Assembly: GCA_023053575.1 (NCBI GenBank)
Contig: JAKZAP010000007.1
Span: 10,615,008-10,679,007, forward strand
Direction of reading: 5' to 3'
DNA: 64,000 bases
Source: Branchinecta lynchi
Taxonomy: Eukaryota > Arthropoda > Branchiopoda > Anostraca > Branchinectidae
Part shown: piece by piece, positions 52,380 through 62,999 of the stretch
Position numbering within the stretch: position 1 is the first letter of the stretch
Layout: every line of letters starts with the position of its first letter
Translations under genes and position numbers: made by a program
Notes under the pieces: generated by a model
Seen by the model: the letters and a program-made list of their open reading frames with translations, nothing else
Told to the model about the DNA's origin: nothing
Databases searched by the model: none

Positions 52380-53130
52380 GCCTTGGTATTGCTATAAATC
52401 GTACGTTCGACCACTAACCGAATATGCGTGCGCGGTGAGGAACAGTGCTATCTCTTATGACTAAACTGAAAAGATAGAACAAATCCAAAAACGTGCATGC
52501 AAAATAATACTTGAGTGCAGGGGCGGATCCAGAGGGGGGGCGAGGGGGGCGATCGCCCCCCCTAGACTGGCTGTAGTTTTTTGTTTTGTTTTACTAATTT
52601 ACTGCACTTACGGAAGTCTGCATTAACGCATGTTCTAACTACTGTAACTAGACTCTAAAATCTTTTTACAAGTGGAGCCAGGAGCTTGAATTTTTCTTGT
52701 AAACAGTTGTCAGTTGATCAAGTACAGTTTTACCATTATTGTAATATATGAAAACTACATTTTCGTTAAATAAGAGACCGAGACAAAAAGGTCACTACCC
52801 CCACTCTTTTCGGTAAGAATCGCCCCCCCCCCCCTAGAACGGAAGGCTGGATCCGCCCCTGCTTGAGTGTGATTACAATGACTATAAGAGCCTAGAAACG
52901 TTTGACATTATGACACTATGTAAACAGTTGCAGGACCTTGACATGAGCTTTGCCAAGAAGATGCTAGTGTCAGATCCAAACAGGGACATGCTTCCAGAAT
53001 TTGCCAGTAATGTTGACCGTCGAGACACTAGGCTAAATGCACTTCAAACGGGAAAAATACCTACTGAAGAAAGAAAAAAAAGTTTTGAAACTATTAAAAC
53101 TAGTCTCATGCACAATCATCGGAACGATAC
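52380..53130 (+). pseudogene. LINE reverse-transcriptase relic split by a hAT-type element
   Basis: Before the insertion the plus strand gives YVRPLTEYACAVRNSA and KIEQIQKRACKIIL-EC. After it, DYNDYKSLETFDIMTLCKQ, LQDLDMSFAKKMLVSDPN and RDMLPEF follow. Once the 344-bp element and one target copy are removed, the parts run on, as in the RPxLEYAC..WH..IExIQKRALxII...FA.K.L.SDKH.xLFP region of CR1/RTE-type LINEs. A stop within the first part shows it is dead. Confidence 0.8.
52518..52861. mobile_element. Non-autonomous hAT element, 344 bp, 8-bp TSD
   Basis: The ends CAGGGGCGGATCCAG and CTGGATCCGCCCCTG are perfect 15-bp inverted repeats. CTTGAGTG flanks both sides (52510-52517 and 52862-52869), the 8-bp duplication of hAT transposons. 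G and C tracts lie just inside the ends. No transposase. It interrupts a LINE relic, so it is younger than that LINE. Confidence 0.95.
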
Positions 53131-53454
53131 TTCAACTCTTTCATACCATATTTTACTAAACTCTTCAAGCTCGATTTCAACTCCTTCTGAAATTTCATAT
53201 CCCAATCTTTATCCCAGCCTTTCAGCGAGTTTTTTTGTTTATATTTATACAATTTTGACCATTAAAGCTTTCCTCAGACTGTGTAAAGCCATCGTAAGAC
53301 TCAAACTCGACTTTGGAACCTGCCTAGCCTCTCCTAAATATAAAGCGACATCAGACTTCTTGAGGGTGTACAGAGACGCGCCACCAAGTTATAGATGGCC
53401 TTACAGTTCAACTGAAAAGCCAACTTATTTTTGTATCATTTAACTGAACACACT
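53131..53454. other. Unassigned; may include LINE 3' sequence
   Basis: The open frame that began in the LINE relic continues to about 53443 without recognisable domains. Confidence 0.4.
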
Positions 53455-53850
53455 TCTGAAAAGGGATTTTTTATTTTCCACTATCTACTCTAGTCATGAC
53501 GTTCAGAATAACTTCGCCGTCCCCACCACGAAAATTCTAATATGATGCGGGAAATTTTAATCTCAACACAAACGCGGCTTTTCAGTGGGCAGTGGTGAGA
53601 TTGGTGAAGATTGCTTAGTGCTTGAACAAACAAAAATCATTACTCGCTCGTAAGGCATACAAAAAAAATACAAGCGCATAGAGGAACCACAAATCCCACG
53701 GAAATTCCATTATTTGAAAATCAATTATTCGTGAATAGCGGAACAACAAAGTAACGCATTTTCAGCCGATTTTCTAGCCAATTTTAGTGAATAAGTGATG
53801 ACTAACTAGATTGTACTATCCCAGCCCTTTTCGGTTAAGCTTCAAAGACC
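53455..53850 (-). repeat. Dispersed repeat, inverse counterpart of 11058-11445
   Basis: GATTTTTTATTTTCCACTATCTAC at one end and CCCAGCCCTTTTCGG at the other mirror the ends of 11058-11445, with CGGCTTTTCAGTGGGCAGTG and AAGTAACGCATTTTCAGCCGATTTTC between. It lies just before the LINE tail at 53860. Confidence 0.65.
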
Positions 53851-53859
53851 TCCACGACG

Positions 53860-54260
53860 AAGAAAGACAAAAAAAAAACTCAAGACTGCAAACACTGGTG
53901 TACCACCGCAGACGAGGTGACATGCTAATTACCGATACACTCTCCAATCGCATAACTAGTCCACCTCAACCTGCACAAGTTTAACCAACCCATACAAGAG
54001 GCCACTCCAAGAAACTCTCCAAATGCCACGTGAAAACAAGAGTGCAAAAAAACTTCTTTTCCGAAAAAGTGATTAATCACTGGAATTCCCCCTTCAAATC
54101 CACAATGTCAGCAACTTCTCCTGAAGCTTTCAAGAAGTCACTGGATAAGGATGGTCAACTGTAAATATTGCTGCGATGATCAAGACCAGTAACATCAGTC
54201 ACGCCACCATCAGTCACGGAGCCACACTGGTCCATTGGACCTTTCTTAGACTGTATAAAG
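53860..54260 (+). pseudogene. CR1-like LINE C-terminal tail, copy 2
   Basis: The plus strand encodes (S)KKLSKCHVKTRVQKNFF, SEKVINHWNSPFKSTMSATS and PEAFKKSLDKDGQL-stop, nearly the same as the minus-strand tail at 40011-40253. The stop after DGQL, where the other copy reads E, marks decay. The 5' part is truncated and poorly readable before about 53990. Confidence 0.8.
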
Positions 54261-54296
54261 TAAACCGAGGACTGAATTAAGTAAAACAGAATTTGA

Positions 54297-54684
54297 ACAA
54301 GAGCTGTAAGCTCATATAGCACTTGCAAGCATATGTAGTAGGTAAGGGTATCAGCTAAGCATTGCGCTGTCTTGAGGCACAGACGATTATGGGTCTTTCC
54401 GATTTATGAAAATGTATGGTCTAGTAAAAACATGCCATGCACTTTGTGGTTACAATGCGCACTTTGAGGGGGCTAGGAATTCATTTTGTAAGCAAAAGTA
54501 CTGGTAGACAAATGATCATGGGCCCTTGGGTCATGGAAGTATATTATTCGCTCGAAAGTATTTTGTTTTTTTTTGCGTTTCGCGACATTCGGCACGGAGG
54601 ATCATGGGCCCTTGAGGATCTTAAAAATGTATAGACTCTTAAAAATGTTTTTCCACTTTTCGATAACATTGGCGCTTTGAGCAC
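54297..54684. other. Family A start remnant; otherwise nothing recognised
   Basis: AACAAGAGCTGTAAGCTCATATAGCACTTGC (54296-54326) is the family A 5' end. The rest has repeated GATCATGGGCCCTTGRGG boxes (about 54513 and 54600, again at 55145), which also occur as NATCATTTNTCC-type variants at 20-60. Confidence 0.5.
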
Positions 54685-54873
54685 ATTTGACAGTGCAAAA
54701 CGGATACGTCAGCTGAATTTTATTATAGCTATATTTCGGCCATTCTTGGCAAGGGTCCTCTTCAGGCACAAAGGCATTTTTTTTTGTTTAGCCTGAAGAG
54801 GACCCTTGCCAAGAACGGCCGAAAGATAGCTCTAATAAAATTCAGCAGACGTATCCGTTTTGCACTGTCAAAT
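54685..54873. repeat. 189-bp palindrome of two inverted hairpin-motif copies
   Basis: The left arm 54685-54767 and right arm 54791-54873 are inverted 83-mers with a few mismatches, separated by a 23-bp T-rich spacer. Each arm contains ATTTGACAGTGCAAAACGGA / TACGTC, AGCTGAATTTTATTA and the CCTGAAGAGG..CCGAAA motif. The motifs lie at 54731-54766 (minus) and 54791-54826 (plus). Confidence 0.92.
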
Positions 54874-54895
54874 ATGATTCGCAGTCAGCTTGGGC

Positions 54896-54998
54896 TGAAG
54901 GAATATTTACGCTTTAAGTACGTTGGAAAGTCATTTGTAAGTGAACTGAAGGAATATTTACGCTTTAAGTGTGTTGAAAAGTCATTTGTAAGCGAAAC
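54896..54998. repeat. 51-bp tandem duplication
   Basis: GAAGGAATATTTACGCTTTA AGT.. TCATTTGTAAG(T/C)GAA occurs twice, with a spacing of 51 bp (GAATATTTA at 54901 and 54952) and four or five differences. Confidence 0.88.
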
Positions 54999-55149
54999 AT
55001 TTGAGGCATAAATTATCACGGATCCACTGGAATCACGAAAAACGATCTTTTGGTCAAAAATACTTTTCACATTGCTCCTAGGATACGCACTTTAAGGGGG
55101 CTAAAAACCCATTTTTAAGCTTAGGCTATACTTAAGGTACAAATGATCA

Positions 55150-56395
55150 TGGGCCCTTGGGGATTATGAAAGTGTTCGTTAGACCAGAAACCGAACTCTT
55201 GTCAATTGTTAAGTTTCCTTCCGATCCGACCAACCGTTCAAAACTTATGCAATCAAATCCTGGTAGTCCAGATTCCAATTCCCTCCACTCCCCCTAAGAT
55301 GGGCGGATCGGGTAACTGACTGCTTCCAAGTCAATTTGATCGGGTCTACAATACACCTGCCAAATTTTATTCACTCGCAATCACCTGAATTCCGGGAAAC
55401 CCCGTCTAACTCCCCCCCCCCCACAGTGCACCGATGCGGTCCGTCTCTGTAAAAATTACTTACAACTTGTCCTTGTTCTTCTCACCAAGCTTCATCCCGG
55501 GGTCTCTCCACTTTAAGCCTGTCTCGAGGTTTCGGTCCCTCTTCCAGCCCCCCCTCCCCCCCAGAGTTATCGGATCCGGTCCGGGCAAGAAAAGGGACAT
55601 CCACGAACCGAGCTCTTTCCAACTTAAGTTTCATTTGTGTCCGATGCCCTGTTCGAAAGTTATGCTTGTCTCAAGATCCACGATTTCGCCTCCTCCCCCC
55701 CCCCACAATGGTCGGATTGGGGAAATGACTTTTCTCGAGTCAATCTTGTCGGGTCCCTCATACGCATGACAAGTTTAATCGTTCTAGCACATCTGGAAGT
55801 ACCTTAGCCCGTGAAATCCGGGACCTACCCTCCAACCCCCAACAGTGCACGGATCCGATCCGATTATGTCAACGATGTATCTAGAATCTATGCTTGTTCT
55901 TCCCAAAAAATTTCATCCCGATCCCTCCACTCTAAGCGTTTCACGAAATTTGCGGTACCCCCGTCCAACTCCCCCCACAGTTGTCAGATCTGGTCCGGAC
56001 GGAAGTTAGATGGAATATGTGAGGCATGTGTCCTTTCCACTTACCAAGTTTCATTCAAATCAGATCACCCGTTCAAAAGTTACGCATGTCTCAATTTTCC
56101 GGATTACCCCTCTCTCCACTCCCCCAACGATGGTCGAATAGGGGAGGTTACTATTTCCAAGTCAGTTTAGTCGGATTCCTGATACGCCTGCCAAGTTTCA
56201 TCTTTCCAGCACATCTGGAAGTACCCTTACTCGCGATCACCGGACCGACCGACCGACCGATATGTCTGCCAAGTTTCATCGTCCTAGCACATCTGGAAGT
56301 ACCCTTACTCGCGGTCACCGGACCAACCGACCTACGGAAAAGTGATCGGTCTATGGCACTTGGTCGAAATGGCAAATGCCATAAAACGTTTCCTT
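55150..56395 (+). mobile_element. Family A array, ~3 units, 3' hairpin
   Basis: Units with TTAAGTTTCCTTCCGATCCGACC, ATGGGCGGATCGGG, AGTTATCGGATCCGGTCC, CCAAGTTTCATTCAAATCAGATC and TCTTCCCAAAAAATTTCATCCCG. Near the end a 76-bp stretch (CTGCCAAGTTTCATC..CTTACTCGCGRTCACCGGACC) is duplicated. The end is GATCGGTCTATGGCACTTGG TCGAAATGGCAAATGCCATAAAA. Confidence 0.7.
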
Positions 56396-56570
56396 TGATC
56401 ACACAAATCGAACAGTAACAACAGCAGTCATGTCAACAATCAAATATCAGGACTAGTTTTTTCCCGATTTAAAAGTAATTTCCCCGAATAGGATATTTAT
56501 AGTCATTAGAAGCTTCAGTTATTTCTTGCAGGTTCGTTCCTTCCCCAACGTTGACCGTGAAGTTCTACAG

Positions 56571-56606
56571 CCTGGCGAGGACCCTTGAGAAAGAAGGGCC
56601 GAAATA
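56571..56606 (+). repeat. Recurrent hairpin motif, copy 6
   Basis: CCTGGCGAGGACCCTTGAGA then AAGAAGGGCCGAAATA. It is preceded by GGTTCGTTCCTTCCCCAACGTTGACC, as before copies 1 and 3. The first box is CTGGCGA rather than CTGANGA. Confidence 0.75.
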
Positions 56607-56739
56607 TCGCTGCCTAAGCATCGCAGCTGACATATCCATTTTTATGCATTATTTGAATACATTGGACCTGAATCGCTCCCTGCGAATTAAGACAGTTTGA
56701 TTTTGGGCAGTGTCTATCCTTCCCGGACCTGGAACTGAT

Positions 56740-57590
56740 ACCGCAAATGCTAGACCTGACCGGTCGAGTATTCTGCCACATAGGAGCTAATCGTCCTCGA
56801 TCAGTCGAGTTACAAGGGTCATGGGAGCAATTAATACTCGACCAGTGGAGGAACCAAGCCTCCATTCGCTATCAGTACTAGATTGGCCGAGTACTCGTGT
56901 CTTGGGAAGCTTTAAGTACTCGACTGTATCGAACTTGCACTCAGAATAGCACTCCTCGACCATACCAATAAAATCCAGAAAATTGTAAGGTCGAGTAACC
57001 AAGACCCCAGGGACTAATAGTACTCGACCATATAATTCGTTAAGTAGGTCGAGTATTCACGGCAATGGCAGCTATTGGTACTCGATCTAAAAAGGAGGAT
57101 AGATAGGTGGAGCCCAGGAGCTAATCGTCCTCGACCTAATATTACTAATAAGAGGTCAAGTATTCAGGGTAGTGACGGCTAAAAAAAACTCCACCTATTG
57201 AAGGAGGATTGGTAGGACGAGTATTTGCGGCCATAGCAGCTGTTCGTACTCGACCTAATATTACTAATAAGAGGTCAAGTATTCAGGGTAGTGACGGCTA
57301 AAAAAAACTCCACCTATTGAAGGAGGATTGGTAGGACGAGTATTTGCGGCCATAGCAGCTGTTCGTACTCGACCTAATATTACTAATAAGAGGTCAAGTA
57401 TTCAGGGTGGTGACGGCTAAAAATACCCGACCTATTGAAGGATGACGTCGTATTTAGCCCTCGCCACCATGAATACTTGACTTCCTCTTAGAAACATTAG
57501 GTCGAGTGCGAAGAGCGGTCAGCGCGTCCAATACTTGACCTACCAATCCTCCTTCAATAGGTCATGTTTTTTTAGCCGTCACTTTGTTTC
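56740..57590. repeat. TACTCGACC/GGTCGAGTA repeat block with 119-bp tandem units
   Basis: The box AGTACTCGACC or its complement GGTCGAGTA recurs every 40-80 bp throughout. From about 57132 a 119-bp unit (AGAGGTCAAGTATTCAGGGT at 57151, 57270 and 57389) repeats about 2.6 times with few differences. An inverted copy (CACCATGAATACTTGACTTCC .. CAATCCTCCTTCAATAGGTCATG) follows at 57470-57585, so the end of the block can fold back on the array. Confidence 0.85.
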
Positions 57591-57712
57591 ATAACAGATA
57601 ACAAGGATGCCAAGTTGAAACATCTTGGGATGCTGTAGTGCATCAAATCATAATACGCATTGCCAGGAAGAGCCAAAAAAAAGCATCTACTGACTTTGCC
57701 GATCTCGTGGCA

Positions 57713-58060
57713 AAAACAATAAGACCAAAGGTTTCGATGGGATCCCAAAAATTGAATATTATTTTGATCCAGATAATTAAATATTTTTATTTTTAAAATT
57801 TAGAAACATATCAAGGCTTATAGTGGGGGTTGAAACACCTTTGAAACTTAAAAATAATCGTTTTGTGTACATTTTCAAAAGACAGTAAAAAGAACTAGTA
57901 GATCTGAGAAAACCAAGTTCAGATATGGATTCAGCAATTGTGTTTACCCCTATAGGTCACGTCTATTTTGACGGGACCGATCGAAACTTCCTGCCTTCCT
58001 TCTGCCAAATTTCCGGTTTGGGCGGAATTCCGAATATTTGTCGGCGAAAAAATAAACCAC
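57713..58060 (-). mobile_element. Family B element, minus orientation, left part (interrupted)
   Basis: It starts with the inverted tail AAACAATAAGACCAAAGGTTTCGATGGGATCCC. It runs through ATCTGAGAAAACCAAGTTCAGATATGG and AATTTCCGGTTTGGGCGGAATTCCG, then stops where family A begins at about 58061. The same orientation and core resume at about 61385 and reach a head at 62000. Confidence 0.75.
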
Positions 58061-61000
58061 AACAAGAGCTACGAGCTCATATGGCACTTGTTACGAGTAG
58101 CTGGTACAATAAAGTAAAAGAGAACTTCAGAAAACACCCCGCCATCCAAAAATGCGGTTTGGACCTAGAATCAGGACATCTAGTTCACTCAAGTCTGAAA
58201 ACTTCCGACATCACCTCCAAGCCATCGTCAACCTTCCAAGTATCAACCCAAGTAATCCACTCGCTATGTCCCTAGATGTGCCCAAGATTTCCGGTACACC
58301 GTTCAACTCTCCACATACCGCGGCCGAATCTTGTCCGGACTCCTAAATGAATCATCTGAAGCATTTTCTCTTACCGCCTACCTTTCACTCGAATCTGAGC
58401 ATTTTGTGAAACTTCCCGTAAATCTCCCCCACCCCCCACCTTGGTCGGATCCGGTTCGAACCTTAAAATATGTAAGCTAGGGCATATGATCTCTATTCCT
58501 TCTAAGTTCATTCAAATCACTCCACTTGTTAAACACTTATGCGAGCAACAAAATTTCTGGGACTCCCTTTCCAACTCCGCCCACCGTGGCTGAATATGAC
58601 TCGGAAACATAAATGTCGCATCTCTGACTTATCCTCTTCCCGTACATCAAGTTGGACTGGAATCAGAGCAGAGCTTATCTGCAAATATCCGAGTCCCGCT
58701 CCCCCTCCCCCCCACCCTGGCCGGACGTCAAATAACACATCAGGGTCGCATAAACTGTCCAACGTGCATCCTATTTTGTCCATCCGTTTAGTTTTTGTGC
58801 TTGTCAAAAACTTTTCACAACCCCCATGATGGTCGGATTGGGGAAACGACTATTCTCAAGTCAGTCTGTTCGGGCTAGAACATCAGAAAGTTCAGAACTT
58901 GCGAAGCCAGAATGGCTCCCTCCAAAGTCACCGGATCCGATCCAGATTTGAACTGGGTCGTCTGAGACACGGCATCTTTCCGAATATCAAGTTTCATTAA
59001 GATCCGATTAGCCGTTGGAAAGTTATAAATACTTCAAGATTCCGGATTCCCCCTTCCTTCAATCCTCCCCGGACCTGACACGGAACGTTTGAGACGATAG
59101 CTCTTTCGACTTACCCAATCAGCCGTTCAAAAACTGCCCCTGCCACTAGATTGCTGATTCCCAATCCCTCCACTCCTCCTAAGATGGTCGGATCGAGGAC
59201 TATTTTCGTGCCCTGACATGCCTACCAAGTTTCATCGTCCTAGCACATCAGGAAGTACCAAATTCGCGCTTACTAGATATCCGACCTCCACACTCCCCCA
59301 CAGTGCCCAAATCCCGTCCTATTATGTCAATGACGGATCTAGAACTTGTGCTTGTTCTTCCCACCAAGTTTCATCCCGATCCCACCACTCTAAGCGTTTC
59401 AAAAAGATTTCCGGTTCCCCCCTCCAGCTCCTCCCATTGTCATCGGATCCGGTCAGAATTAAAAATGGATCGTCTGAGGCGCGAGGTCTTCCTAAATATC
59501 AAGTTTCATATAAATCCGATCACCCGTACAATAGCTGCCGATGCCATTAGATCCGGGTTCCCCATCCCTCCAATCCTCCCACGAGGGTCGGACCGAGGAA
59601 ACGACTATTTTCGAGTCAATCTGTTTGGGTCCCTGATATGCCCAAGTTTCACTGTCTATCACATCAGGAAGTACGGAACTCGCACGATCACTAGAAATCC
59701 GAACCACCCTCCCAACTCCTCCACAGTGCCCGAATCCCGTCCTATTATGACAATGACGTATCTAAAACGTGTGCTTCTTCTTCCCACCAAGTTCCATCCT
59801 GATCCCTCCACTTCAAGCGTTTCCAAAGATTTCCGGCTCCCCCCCCCCTCCAACTCTTCCCAATATCAGGGGATCCAATCCAAATATAAAATAGGACGTC
59901 TGAGGCACGAGGTATTTCTAAATATCAAGTTTCATTGAAATCCAATCATCCGTAAAATAGCTGTCCATGCCAATAGATTTCGGATGATTCCACACCCGGG
60001 GCCACACCAAGAAGCTCCAGCAGCCAAGAAGCTCACGGAGAGAAAGTTCCAACTTCTTCTCAACTCGTGCTGTTCCACTGTGGAATTCCCTTAGTGAAGA
60101 AACAGTTCAGTCCAAAACTGTTGACAACTTCAAAAAAGCAATTGATCGAGACTGGGCAGCGATGGAGTGGAAACTACACTGGGAGGCCAGTGGATCTACT
60201 CAACGGAACTAGACAACGCACTTCCACCCCTATCACTCAACCGGCGAATCTACAGGATGTTCACCCAACCTTATTCGCCGGCCAGTGCGATTTAAGGTAA
60301 TTTAAGGTAATCCCTCCAGTCCTCCCACGATGGTCGGATCGAAGAAACGGCTATTGTCAAGTCAATCTGTTCGTGTCCCTGACACGCGTACCAATTTTCA
60401 TCGTCCTAGCACATCAGGAATACCGAACTCGCGCGAGAACCCCACCCCCAACTCCCCCATAGTTCCGAATTCCGTAATATTATGTCAATGACGTATCTAG
60501 AACTTGTGCTTGTTCTTCCCACCAAGTTTCATCCCGATCCGTCCACTCTAAGCGTTTCCAAATATTTCTGGTTCCCCCCTCCAACTCCTCCCAATGTCAC
60601 CGGATCCGGTCCGGATTTAAAATGGGACATCTGAAACACGACATCTTTCTATTTATTAAGTTTCATGAAGATATCACCCGTTCGCAAGTTAAAATACCTA
60701 ACTTTCCGGATTCCCCCTCCCCCCCCCCCAGATGGTCAGATCGGAGAAACGACTATTCTCAAGTCAACCTCTTTCGGTCCCTACACGCCTGCCAAGTTTC
60801 GTCGTCCTAGCACATCAGGAAGTAGCGAACTCGCGTGATCACTAGAAATTTGGACCCTCCCCCACAGTGAACGGATCCGGTCCGGTTATGTCAATCACGT
60901 CTCTAGGACTTGTGCTTGTTTTTTCCACCAACTGTTATCCCGATCTCTCCACTCTAAAAGTTTTCCAAGATTTCCGGTTTCCCCCTCCAACTCCCCCAAC

Positions 61001-61345
61001 ATCACCACGTCACCGGATCCGGTCTGGATTTAAAATGGAAGATCTGAGACACAAGGTGGTTCCATATATCAAGTTTCATTAAGACCCAACGACCGTTCGT
61101 AAGTAAAATACTTCATCTTTTCAAATTTTTCCTGATTCCCCTTCCTCCACTCCCTCCAGATGGTCGCATCGGGGAAGTGAATATTTCTGATTTAATCTGG
61201 TCCGGTCCCTGATATGCCTGCCAACTTTCATCGTCCTAGCTTATCTGGAAGTGCCTGAACTAGCAAAACCCGGACAGACAGACGAACGGACGGACAGAAA
61301 TAGCGATCGCTATATGGAACTTGGCCGAAAGGCACGTGCCATAAA
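58061..61345 (+). mobile_element. Family A array, ~7 units, inserted into family B
   Basis: It starts AACAAGAGCTACGAGCTCAT and ATGGCACTTGTTACGAGTAG. The first unit closely matches 18340-18800 (ATCCAAAAATGCGGTTTGGACC, TATGTCCCTAGATGTGCCC). Later units carry GTCACCGGATCCG, AAGTTTCATTAAGATCCGATTAG, CTTGTGCTTGTTCTTCCCACC and TCGTCCTAGCACATCAGGAAG, at a spacing near 426 bp (59513 to 59939). It ends ACGGACAGAAATAGCGATCG CTATATGGAACTTGGCCGAAAGGCACGTGCCATAAAA. A LINE tail interrupts it at 59998-60305. Confidence 0.82.
59998..60305 (+). pseudogene. LINE C-terminal tail inserted in family A
   Basis: The plus strand encodes GHTKKLQQPRSSRRESSNFF, STRAVPLWNSLSEETVQSKT, VDNFKKAIDRDWAAMEWK and ends at TQRN-stop. 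RGHxxKL..FFSxRxVxxWNxLxxxxVxxxTVxxFKxxxD is the C-terminal end of CR1/L2-type ORF2. It differs from the tails at 40 and 54 kb, so it is another subfamily. The end shows a TTTAAGGTAA duplication (60293-60312). Confidence 0.82.
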
Positions 61346-61384
61346 AACCAATTCAGCATATCTCCTATATCCAACATCCACCAA

Positions 61385-62000
61385 CTGCATACAAACTCTA
61401 ACTTATAACACATTTTTCAGTTTCAGGCGAATTCCGGGCGAACTATATGTCTGGGTAAAAAATGATTGTCATATAATGGTTCACTGTCTCTTCTTACCCC
61501 TAAACCAAATATCTAATCAACTGCAAATACAACTTATGCTTTTATAAATTTTCCGGTTTCGGCCGGATTTCGGGTGTACTATATGTCCGGGTATAAAATG
61601 ATTGTCATATATGGATTCAGTGTCTCTTCTTACCCCTAAATCAAACTTCTAATTAACTGCAAATAAAACTTTTATTTTTAAAAAACATTCCGGCTTGGGC
61701 CGGATCCTGGGCGAACCTCTTTTTTCATATTCGTGTTCAGAATGTCTTCTTACCCTGATCTGATTAGCTGTTTAAAATATTTTGTTTGTCCCTTAATTTG
61801 AACCCCCTCCCATATCCCTAAATGTAGGGCTACAAGTACAAAGCCCATCTACGAACTCGACCTTACCCTTGCCGCAAAAGATCCTCCCACCAAGTTTCAG
61901 CAAAATCTCATTCCCTACGAGAGTTATCGTGCCCACAGACAGATGGACAACTTTTGTGATGTCATAGGTATCCCTCCACTTACGTTTTGGGATCCCAAAA
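61385..62000 (-). mobile_element. Family B element, minus orientation, right part with head
   Basis: Units carry AACTTATAACACATTTTTCAG, GGGCGAACTATATGTCTGGG, GATTGTCATAT and TCTTCTTACCCCTAAAYCAAA (two to three copies). The inverted head region follows: CCTCCCATATCCCTAAATGTAGGGC, CACCAAGTTTCAGCAAAATC, GATGTCATAGGTATCCCTCC and ACTTACGTTTTGGGATCCCAAAA. It is the continuation of 57713-58060. Confidence 0.8.
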
Positions 62001-62009
62001 AAGTCAGCA

Positions 62010-62510
62010 GTTGAGCAGATTCTTTTTCTGGGTCCGCCTCATGGTAGATGACAATGACAGTGCTTGTTATGCATAACATTTAATGCAATCAATGCTTAAT
62101 GCATTTATTTAATGAATAAAAAATATAAAAAAACAAGGTGACCTAGACTTTAGGCTTTGACCTTTCTTTGGGAACTCAAGAAACATTCCTCTCCTGCTGA
62201 AGTGAAAAATAATGTGACCATATCTGATGGATCAGTGGATTGGATTTTGACTTGACTTTTGCTGGATTTTTACTGTATTTGCTATACCTGTGGACTTTAC
62301 CATGGACCTTTGGGAATACTAAGCCTAGCGATTCTAAGACAAGTTAATCACGTACATACCACCTAAATAAGTAATTCAGCGTGCTACTTCGAATTCAAAT
62401 TCGGCGGGATGTGGTCAGCTGATTTTCGTCTCGATCCCTATAAAGACCCTAGGTGGCAGGCAAAAAGGTTTTCATGGGCAATCCAGAGTGATAGTAGGGT
62501 GGGTGTGTGT
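62010..62510. other. No gene recognised
   Basis: Unassigned. A small AT-rich patch with repeated TTAATGCA (62070-62115) is the only feature. Confidence 0.5.
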
Positions 62511-62866
62511 CAGGGGCGTCACAACTGGGGGGGGGAAGGGGGGACGCCCCCCAATGCTGTCGGCCAGTCGGTAAAAAATAACCGAGTCGGGACGAAGCGC
62601 CGCGATTTTTCGTGTAAACAGTTGAGTTTTTCAGGAAAATAGTCGTTTTTTCTGAAAATTGGTCAATTTTTCGTTAATATGGTCGGTGTTATCTAAAAAT
62701 CAGTGGATTTTCTGAAAACCAGTCGATTTTTTTTAAAAAAATGTAATTTTTCTTGTTGAAAATAGTCGTTTTTCTGCAGAAAAAGTCGGCAAAAATCACC
62801 AGCCAGTCGGCAAAGGCCTCGTCCCCCCCCCCCCCCCCACACGCGTTTTGGCTAGTAACACCTCTG
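62511..62866. mobile_element. hAT-like non-autonomous element, 356 bp (GGCGTCAC family)
   Basis: The ends CAGGGGCGTCACAAC and GTAACACCTCTG are imperfect inverted repeats. Flanks GTGTGTGT (62503-62510) and GACTGTGT (62867-62874) agree at 6 of 8 positions. Inside are a G tract, CGGCCAGTCGGTAAAAAATA and its partial inverse CCAGCCAGTCGGCAAAGGC, a series of GTCGTTTTTTCTGAAAA-like ~22-bp repeats, and a C18 run near the right end. Confidence 0.65.
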
Positions 62867-62999
62867 GACTGTGTGTACACACTGCGTAAAACCCGAGCGT
62901 GACGCATGTATTTGGGTCTGAAAGGATCTAAAGCAATACGTACGTGTTTATGTACAAAACAGACCGATTTCTCAAATACGTCCTTATTGTAGACATTCT

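Noticed and set aside
56740..57590. CRISPR array
   Set aside because: Boxes occur in both orientations with irregular spacing, spacers are themselves repeated, and the window is an animal genome. It is a eukaryotic repeat block.
59303..59938. 211-codon plus frame with repeated VLVLPTKFHPDP-type segments
   Set aside because: The protein repeats simply mirror the 426-bp family A DNA units. Similar frames appear in other family A blocks. No reason to think it is translated.
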